A stretch of 64,000 nt of DNA from an uncultured Acidobacteriota bacterium. GTDB lineage: Bacteria; Acidobacteriota; Blastocatellia; RBC074. The position numbers were made by a program, and so were the translations under genes. Shown piece by piece: positions 58,285 to 64,000 of this stretch; the first letter of the stretch is position 1, and each line of letters starts with the position of its first letter. The notes under the pieces are model-generated. The model was not told where the DNA came from. It ran no database searches and saw only the letters and a list, made by a program, of their open reading frames with translations. The DNA is taken from the NCBI GenBank assembly GCA_902825875.1, contig CADECP010000004.1, positions 124,001-188,000 of the forward strand, written 5' to 3'.

Positions 58285-60823
58285 GGTCTGGTTACGCATC
58301 CAGGAGTTGTTTCACGAAGCTATTGAACTTCCCCCGGCGGAACGCTCGGCGTTTCTAACGCACGCTTGTGGCGAAGACCCCCATTTGCGGTCAGAGTTGG
58401 AAACCTACCTTGCCGCATACGAAGCCAAACCCGAACTTATTGAAAACCCTGTCTTCAGTCTCGGCTTACGAACGCTCTGGCAATCGGAATCCAGACCTTC
58501 ACTGGAAGGAACGGACATCGGCCAATTTCGGATTTTTCAGCAACTCGGCGAGGGAGGAATGGGCGAGGTATATCTGGCAGAGGACACAATACTTGACCGC
58601 AAAATCGCCCTAAAGTTTCTTTCCCAGAGATTGGTGAATGATGAATGGGCAAAACGGCAGTTGAAACGGGAAGCCCAGGCTGTGGCCAAACTCAACCATC
58701 CAAACATTTGCGCGGTGTATGGATTTGAGGAGCTGGCTGGCCACAGCTTTATCGTCATGCCCTTTGTCGAGGGAGAAACGCTTTTCGCCCTTCTGCAAAA
58801 CCAACGACTTCCGAAAGAGCGCATCTCACATATTGCCCTCCAGATCGCCAGCGCGCTGGCCGAAGCGCACGCGCACGGAATCATTCATCGAGACATCAAA
58901 CCGAAAAACATCATGGTCTCGGCGAGCGACCACGTGAAGGTGCTGGATTTCGGGCTGGCGAAATCCGCAGCCCAAAACGTCATGGCTCCGAAAGACGCAG
59001 AAAGTCGGGGTTCGAGCCAGGAGTTGGTGGTTGGCACTGTGCGGTACATGTCGCCGGAACAGTTAAAGAATGAAAGATTGGACTCGCGGACAGACATCTT
59101 CAGCTTCGGCATCGTGCTGTATGAGATGATTACTGGCTTGAATCCATTTGCTAAAGAAACGGATGTCGAAAGCATGATGGCGATACTCAGTGCCGCCCCG
59201 CCCGTTGAAGCGAACAGCCCGCAAGGATTGCTGGAAATTGCGCGCAAGTGCTTGGTCAAAGATCGAGAGCATCGGTATCAATCGGTCAATGAAATTCTTT
59301 TCGATCTGGAAGAGCATTTAAGCGGAAGAATGAGGATCAAGCCTCGCCCAATTTTCACCCGGTTACGAACACGAGTCGCTCTTGCCACATTGTTGTTGCT
59401 TATCGCTGTGACAGCCATTGCTTATTCCGCCTTGACCCGCGCTCGCACTCTGGCGGTGCTGCCGGTTGTCAATCTCAGCGGCGACCAAAGGATTGATTAC
59501 CTGGGAGATGGTCTGACGGACACACTCATTCAAGGTCTTTCCCGGTTGCAGCGACTGAAGGTCAAGCCTCGCACTCTTGTTGCCGAATACAAAAACGCTT
59601 CGCGCGACCTTGGGGCAATTGGGCGTGCGCTCAATGTGGAACTGGTCTTTGCCAGCCAAATCACCAAGCGCGGCGAGCAGACAGTTTTGGAAACACGCCT
59701 CTTCAGGACGAAAGACGGTGCATTGCTCAGGAACGAATCCCACAACCTCAACCCCGCAGAACTCCTCTCTTTACACGAAAGGCTCTGCAACCTGATTGCG
59801 GAAGAATCGCTGTTCTTCCTTCGCAATGCCGAACGAAGCCGATTGTTTGCCCTCCAAACTCGAAATCCGGAAGCCTTTCGTCATTATCTACAAGCCAGAA
59901 GCTACTGGATTAATCGAAACCGGGAAAACATCCGCTTGGCTATCGAGCATTACCGTAATGCATATGAACTAGACCGACAGTTTTCCCAGGCCTACGCCGG
60001 TTTGGCGGACTGCTATGCCATACGCACGACCGTAGCTTATGGGTCGTTTCCGACCGAGGAAAGCATGCCAATTGCGAAAGATTACGCCTTGAGAGCCTTG
60101 GAAGGAGACAATACCAGCAGTGAAGCCCATACTTCGCTTGGGGGCGTCAAACTGAGGTTTGACTGGGATTTCCTGGAAGCGGAAAAAGAGCTCAAACTGG
60201 CAATCAGCCTGAATCCGAACTATTCCCAAGCCCATTTTTGGTATTCGCACCTGTTGGCATTGACCGGAAGAATAGACGAATCAATCTCGGCCAGCGTAAA
60301 AGCCTTTGAATTGGATCCCACATCCGGGCAGGCCGAAATGAATCTTGGGCGCTGCCTTTTTTGGGATCGGCAATATGACCGGGCTCGTGTGCATTTCGAG
60401 AAAATGCTCAAAAAAAATCCGTCGGACGAGAACGCAATATACATGATCGGCTTGATTTTGTTGCAGCAGGGAGCCTACGACAAGGTCATCGAAATGTACC
60501 TGCCCATGCACGCCGTTGACAAAACCAATGTCGCAGGACCGCTGGGGTTTGCTTATGCCAAATCCGGACGAACTGAAGAGGCGCGAAAAATTCTGATGGA
60601 ATTGGATGCAATTTCATCTCGGAACAAGGACGGATCGTTGATGCAAGAGAAAGCGATCATTCATATAGCCCTGAAAGAAATGGATCGTGCGGTTAATCTA
60701 CTTCTGGAAGTTTGCAACGACCGTTTTGCCTCTTTTCCTTTTTTCAAGGTGGAGCCGCTCTTTGATGATTTGCGTTCGCATCCTCGGTATGCAGACCTTC
60801 TTCGCTGCGCCCGACTTCAATAA
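58274..60823 (+). CDS. Transmembrane Ser/Thr protein kinase with TolB-like/TPR sensor domain
   Basis: An 849-residue receptor-like kinase. The cytoplasmic catalytic domain (about 85-345) has the glycine loop LGEGGMGEVYLAED, ATP lysine Lys114, HRDIKPKN (Asp207) and DFG (225-227), so it is likely active. One transmembrane helix lies at about 366-388. The extracytoplasmic part has a TolB-N/FlgO-like region (about 390-520, TLAVLPVVNLSGD) and some six TPR units to the C-terminus (LDRQFSQAYAGLADCYA, LNPNYSQAHFWYSHLLAL). The start at 58274 overlaps the sigma gene; the frame extends further upstream but only as its shadow. It ends directly against the convergent LanKC-like gene. Confidence 0.9.
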   Translation: MENEVWLRIQELFHEAIELPPAERSAFLTHACGEDPHLRSELETYLAAYEAKPELIENPVFSLGLRTLWQSESRPSLEGTDIGQFRIFQQLGEGGMGEVYLAEDTILDRKIALKFLSQRLVNDEWAKRQLKREAQAVAKLNHPNICAVYGFEELAGHSFIVMPFVEGETLFALLQNQRLPKERISHIALQIASALAEAHAHGIIHRDIKPKNIMVSASDHVKVLDFGLAKSAAQNVMAPKDAESRGSSQELVVGTVRYMSPEQLKNERLDSRTDIFSFGIVLYEMITGLNPFAKETDVESMMAILSAAPPVEANSPQGLLEIARKCLVKDREHRYQSVNEILFDLEEHLSGRMRIKPRPIFTRLRTRVALATLLLLIAVTAIAYSALTRARTLAVLPVVNLSGDQRIDYLGDGLTDTLIQGLSRLQRLKVKPRTLVAEYKNASRDLGAIGRALNVELVFASQITKRGEQTVLETRLFRTKDGALLRNESHNLNPAELLSLHERLCNLIAEESLFFLRNAERSRLFALQTRNPEAFRHYLQARSYWINRNRENIRLAIEHYRNAYELDRQFSQAYAGLADCYAIRTTVAYGSFPTEESMPIAKDYALRALEGDNTSSEAHTSLGGVKLRFDWDFLEAEKELKLAISLNPNYSQAHFWYSHLLALTGRIDESISASVKAFELDPTSGQAEMNLGRCLFWDRQYDRARVHFEKMLKKNPSDENAIYMIGLILLQQGAYDKVIEMYLPMHAVDKTNVAGPLGFAYAKSGRTEEARKILMELDAISSRNKDGSLMQEKAIIHIALKEMDRAVNLLLEVCNDRFASFPFFKVEPLFDDLRSHPRYADLLRCARLQ

Positions 60824-62227
60824 TCAGCTTTGATAAGAGGAAAGAATTGCTTTGAGTTGCCTGGAAACTACAGTCGCGCTCGGTCGAAGACGCGGTTCGG
60901 GCGCAAGAAGTTTAGAGATGATTGAAAGGAGTTCAGGAGAAAGGTTTCGCCGCCACCTGGTTGCCGGAGCCGGATTGGTTGTTGCGGGGATTCGCCCAGT
61001 GAGAAGCAGGTAAAGACTGGCTCCGAGAGCGTAAAGATCGTCCGTAGCGCTTCCCAGCACTCCGGCACCTGTTTCAGGAGGCGTAAAACCGGACGTTCTC
61101 CATAGCAACGGTTCGGAGCGACTGCTAGGACAGGCGCTTTCAAAATCTATCGGTCGAAATTGACCTGTGCAAGTCAGAATCAGATTTCCCGGTTTGCAAT
61201 CCCGCCAAGCCCAGCCTGCCGCGTGAAGTCGCGCCACAATATCAGTAATTTGAACCATGTACTGAAGCGCCTGCGGAATCGGCAAGCGTTTTTGTCTTTT
61301 CAGGAGCAACGAATGGAGGCTTTCACCGGGGATGTACTCCATGGCCAGATAGGAATTGCCTTCGACTTCAAAGACGGCGTAAACATCGGGAACTTCGATG
61401 CCGCAGTTTTGCAGGCAAAAAAGCGATTGTGCTTCGTGACGTATTCGGTACGAACCATCAAGCCCATCCAACCCGGTTTCGCCGTAGCGGCGCCCTTCTT
61501 TCAGAATGCAAAGACGTGGCGGTTGAAAGCGAAGATCAACCGCTTGATAAACTCCTCCACGACCACGCTGCGACAATGCTCGAAAGACTCGAAAGGTTGT
61601 TTTGAGTGGGCTGTCAGGCGAAGTTTGCTTCACCACACCAGGCCGCTGCTCGGACGCGACGAACGGATCGGAGAGCCAAAGCAATTCAGATGCCCAGGAT
61701 TCACGAGAGTCAGGAATCAAGCTCCCTTCAGGATTCCGTATTGCTGGAATTGGATCGCCGTTGTGAGATTGGATATCCAACTCCTTAAAAGCTCCGTACC
61801 GATAATAAATGCAGCTTCCAGGTCGGAATTGCCGGTCAAAGGGAACTGCGGGCGCTGCCATTCCAAAAGTTATCCCGCTCAGTTGGTGGGCAAGCCGCAC
61901 AGCTTCTTCGTTATTTTGTGGATAAACCGTAATCGCCTTGCCCACCTGACTATAACCATAAATCAAACCCGAATTGATGCGACTCAATTCTTCCAGTGAG
62001 GCGGGCGCTTTGAACAGCACGCCGCCAGCTTGTAGAACTGGCGCAACCTTTTCCAGCATTTCACCGGCATTGAGCAAGGTAGCTGAAAGATGCAGCTTCC
62101 AGCCTTGATCGGGGTCGTCCGGTCGGACCGTCCGACTCAATCTCCACTTGGCATCACCGGAGGCAAAAGGCAGATAACGATGACAAATCTTCGCCCAGTT
62201 TTGAATGTATTCGTGGCCTCGATTCAC
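60824..62227 (-). CDS. RamC/LanKC-like kinase with N-terminal lyase-type domain but no cyclase domain
   Basis: A 467-residue protein matching the first two domains of class III lanthipeptide synthetases (RamC/LabKC). Residues about 25-200 carry the family's conserved blocks, including GWKLHLSAT (Lys44, His46), GKAITVYP (Lys97) and DRQFRPGSCIYYRYGAF (Arg132, Arg143), which correspond to phospho-Ser/Thr lyase sites in LanKC. The kinase (about 210-465) has QRGRGGVYQAVD, Lys243, the WRDCKPGN catalytic loop (Asp343) and DFESA in place of DFG, as in LanKC. No LanC-type cyclase with its Cys/His zinc ligands follows; the chain stops after the kinase. It starts with GTG, 6 bp after the stop of the small protein gene. 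Confidence 0.85.
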   Translation of the reverse strand: MNRGHEYIQNWAKICHRYLPFASGDAKWRLSRTVRPDDPDQGWKLHLSATLLNAGEMLEKVAPVLQAGGVLFKAPASLEELSRINSGLIYGYSQVGKAITVYPQNNEEAVRLAHQLSGITFGMAAPAVPFDRQFRPGSCIYYRYGAFKELDIQSHNGDPIPAIRNPEGSLIPDSRESWASELLWLSDPFVASEQRPGVVKQTSPDSPLKTTFRVFRALSQRGRGGVYQAVDLRFQPPRLCILKEGRRYGETGLDGLDGSYRIRHEAQSLFCLQNCGIEVPDVYAVFEVEGNSYLAMEYIPGESLHSLLLKRQKRLPIPQALQYMVQITDIVARLHAAGWAWRDCKPGNLILTCTGQFRPIDFESACPSSRSEPLLWRTSGFTPPETGAGVLGSATDDLYALGASLYLLLTGRIPATTNPAPATRWRRNLSPELLSIISKLLAPEPRLRPSATVVSRQLKAILSSYQS

Positions 62228-62233
62228 GACGAT

Positions 62234-62560
62234 TTACAGCCCTTGATCCAGTAACCCATCATTCAGGTTTTGGTCGAGTTTGGTTCGAGTGATGGAGCCA
62301 CAAGCCGCATTTGCAACCAAATAGGCAATCTCTTTTCGCATATAAGGATCACCAGCCGCCAAGTCTTCACCCATTAATCGAGCCAATTGATCAGGGCTAT
62401 CCGCGTCAACAAAATTTTTCATATAAGTCTTCCAAGCGTCGGAACCAAGTCCACCGATTATTGCCGCGATTGACTGTTCCTGAAGCTCACTCGTGATTTG
62501 GCCAGTTGGATCGTTCTGTTGTTCAAGAATTTTACTTTTTATGTTCTTTGCAATTGACAT
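62234..62560 (-). CDS. Candidate RiPP precursor or enzyme partner, 108 residues with leader-like N-terminus and Gly-Gly
   Basis: A 108-residue protein. The first 37 residues look like a RiPP leader: basic start (MSIAKNIKSKILEQQ), then an acidic-hydrophobic stretch ELQEQSIAAIIGG ending in a double glycine at about 36-37, the usual cleavage motif. The following 71 residues (LGSDAWKTYMKNF onward) are helical; the last part has AACGSITRTKLDQNLNDG with Cys, Ser and Thr. If this is a precursor, the core is long and contains a single Cys, so few thioether rings could form. It may instead be a protein partner of the kinase. AAAGGAAG lies before the ATG. It is flanked closely by peroxidase and kinase genes on the same strand. 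Confidence 0.6.
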   Translation of the reverse strand: MSIAKNIKSKILEQQNDPTGQITSELQEQSIAAIIGGLGSDAWKTYMKNFVDADSPDQLARLMGEDLAAGDPYMRKEIAYLVANAACGSITRTKLDQNLNDGLLDQGL

Positions 62561-62587
62561 GTTATTTCTTCCTTTCTACCAAGCTCA

Positions 62588-64000
62588 TTACTTACCAGTC
62601 GTCTGTCGGACAGCTTTCTTCTTCGAGGGCTTGTTGGCGCGAGCGCCCTCAGCGGAAATCGTGCTTGTTCTACCGGACTGAGCCTCCAATGGATTCAGGT
62701 CGTTGACGAAAACCAGCAAGTCGGCCATTCCGAATTCATTGGGCTTGATTTGACCAAGATCAGGCTCCCAATTCGAATCCCCAAGGATGGAGAATTCACT
62801 GGCATGAATAAGGCCAACCAACGTTTCCGCGACGATTCGGCTCCCGATTGGACCTAGGCGTTCGCCCTGATTCAAAACCTCAGCCTCCTTTAGGATGTAA
62901 TACCAGAGAGGCGTTTTTTCGTGAAATCCATATTGAGTGATGATTTGCTTGTGCCTACCTTCAGCAATTTCTTTTGCAGAGAGAATTTTCACCGCAATTT
63001 TTTTCTTCCTAAAAGCTTCTGCCACTTCCTGTCCTGTTGGCAGTTTCAAGCTGTCGCCCATCAGCAAATCAAGAACTGCAAGCGAACGCGATTCAACTTG
63101 TACACTTTTGGGAAAGCCAGGTAGGTCTTTCAGCCCCAAGCTCAATGAAGTGTCTATTTTCTGTGCTCGATTGGATTTCGGATGATTTACGACATTGGCA
63201 AAACCGGAAAAATCGAAAAACCGCGTCCAGTCAATTACCCAGTTGGTCGGCAGGGTTGGCGACCCTTGCATGGTTCCGTTCAACCCCGCGAAAACAAACA
63301 GTTGGTGCAACCGGGCTACATCAAGATTTCCATTTTTCGGAGATTGAAAGACTCGATTCCATTCATATTCATCGCGCACCAAGCTATGTCCGAAACGGTA
63401 AGCAGCAAAGGCGAACTCGATTGGCAAAAACCGTTCTCCTTTTGATGCCTCCTGCAATGACTGGAAATCATTTGCCATAACATCTTTCAAAACGGATTCT
63501 TCAAGGATTTTCGGCAAGTAATCGTGCAGGATAATCCATTGATAGTGCTGGATGACTTTCTTGCGCGCAGCATCAAACAACTCTTTGCCCAGCAGCCCTT
63601 CCTTAAGAAGCCGGTCAACGACCGCGTTATGAAATTTCAAGAACGCCAGATGGGTTTGCGCCAGCGCCAGATTCTGATCATTACGCCGTTCAGCGATCAA
63701 GGCCTTTCGGAATTCATTACGCGGTAAATCGTTCTGAAGAGACCTGTTCGCATCTCCAAACATGGTCGGTGTTGTCTTGCCAATCTTGAATTTGAGGAGG
63801 TCTTTTTCGTAAAGGTGCTGGCTCGATTCTGAAAGCGGCCCCATCCCATACAGGCTATCCAATTCCAGAGAAGGCGAACGTCCCTGCTTAATTTGCGAAG
63901 CAGACAACGCTCCAGTCGCAAGACCAGCCGTTCGGTCGAAGGTAATATCATGGGTGATAAATTGACCAAGATAAGTATATCCAGCAGGCAGAAACGGATG
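62588..64000 (-). CDS. Animal-type haem peroxidase (5' end outside window)
   Basis: The frame is open through the right edge; 470 C-terminal residues are present (a TTG at 63907 is not a likely start). The visible N-terminal part reads YLGQFITHDITFDRT, the distal-haem signature of the animal peroxidase superfamily (myeloperoxidase, peroxinectin, LDS): distal His is residue 17 and the calcium-binding Asp residue 18 of the fragment. The proximal His is in FLKFHNAVVDRLL (residue 124 of the fragment), preceded by AQTHLA. The C-terminus is Lys/Ser-rich. It probably oxidises an organic substrate with peroxide. It is 27 bp upstream of the candidate precursor gene, so it could act on it. Confidence 0.88.
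   Translation of the reverse strand, partial: HPFLPAGYTYLGQFITHDITFDRTAGLATGALSASQIKQGRSPSLELDSLYGMGPLSESSQHLYEKDLLKFKIGKTTPTMFGDANRSLQNDLPRNEFRKALIAERRNDQNLALAQTHLAFLKFHNAVVDRLLKEGLLGKELFDAARKKVIQHYQWIILHDYLPKILEESVLKDVMANDFQSLQEASKGERFLPIEFAFAAYRFGHSLVRDEYEWNRVFQSPKNGNLDVARLHQLFVFAGLNGTMQGSPTLPTNWVIDWTRFFDFSGFANVVNHPKSNRAQKIDTSLSLGLKDLPGFPKSVQVESRSLAVLDLLMGDSLKLPTGQEVAEAFRKKKIAVKILSAKEIAEGRHKQIITQYGFHEKTPLWYYILKEAEVLNQGERLGPIGSRIVAETLVGLIHASEFSILGDSNWEPDLGQIKPNEFGMADLLVFVNDLNPLEAQSGRTSTISAEGARANKPSKKKAVRQTTGK

Overview
The window (about 54-55% GC by eye) reads as a chromosomal segment of an Acidobacteriota bacterium, most likely class Blastocatellia or a close relative. The reasons are the gene families present: a TIGR03437-type secreted protein with a cohesin-like domain, SUMF1 (FGE-sulfatase) domains fused to zinc ribbons or PEGA repeats, a TIGR02999-like ECF sigma factor joined to a large Ser/Thr kinase with a TPR tail, a Uma2 nuclease, an iduronate-type sulfatase and a FecR protein. 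This placement is inference; there is no rRNA or other marker gene. No tRNA, rRNA or CRISPR array was seen.

Layout. 1-8.2 kb: end of a TatA/B-like gene, tatC, a lipid kinase/TPR pair on the other strand, an oligopeptide ABC ATPase pair (OppD, OppF) split by a Uma2 nuclease, a Yip1 membrane protein and pdxH. 8.2-13.6 kb (minus strand): small stress or housekeeping-type proteins (DUF4287/DUF5655, SRPBCC, VOC, DinB), a three-gene operon of unknown function and lexA. 14-19.5 kb: two SUMF1-domain proteins, an outer-membrane barrel and a TIGR03437 protein. 19.7-27.4 kb: MFS transporter, a small MITE-like element with perfect 9-bp target duplication, a class C serine hydrolase, RidA, GDPD, an FHA-like/trypsin membrane protease and a nucleotidyltransferase.

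27.4-33.6 kb: a norQ-norD type MoxR/VWA pair whose 3' end has been invaded by a C-protein-controlled type II restriction-modification system. The insertion left a 278-bp, about 92% identical copy of the norD 3' end on the far side. 33.7-43 kb: mnmA, a PLP decarboxylase, OsmC, ndk, FecR, an HDAC-like deacetylase, a sulfatase with a fatty acid hydroxylase-family protein, and a STAS protein. 43-53.9 kb: patatin, then an RND efflux set (TolC-like protein, adaptor, pump) with an acyl desaturase, a cyclopropane fatty acid synthase and a YhcG-type nuclease between adaptor and pump.

54-64 kb: a large secreted protein of unknown function with a small membrane partner, an ECF sigma factor/kinase pair, and, at the right edge, the most interesting locus. 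It is a minus-strand operon of an animal-type haem peroxidase (cut by the window edge), a 108-residue protein with a leader-like N-terminus ending in Gly-Gly, and a RamC/LanKC-like enzyme with the lyase-like and kinase domains of class III lanthipeptide synthetases but no cyclase. It looks like an undescribed RiPP-type modification system.
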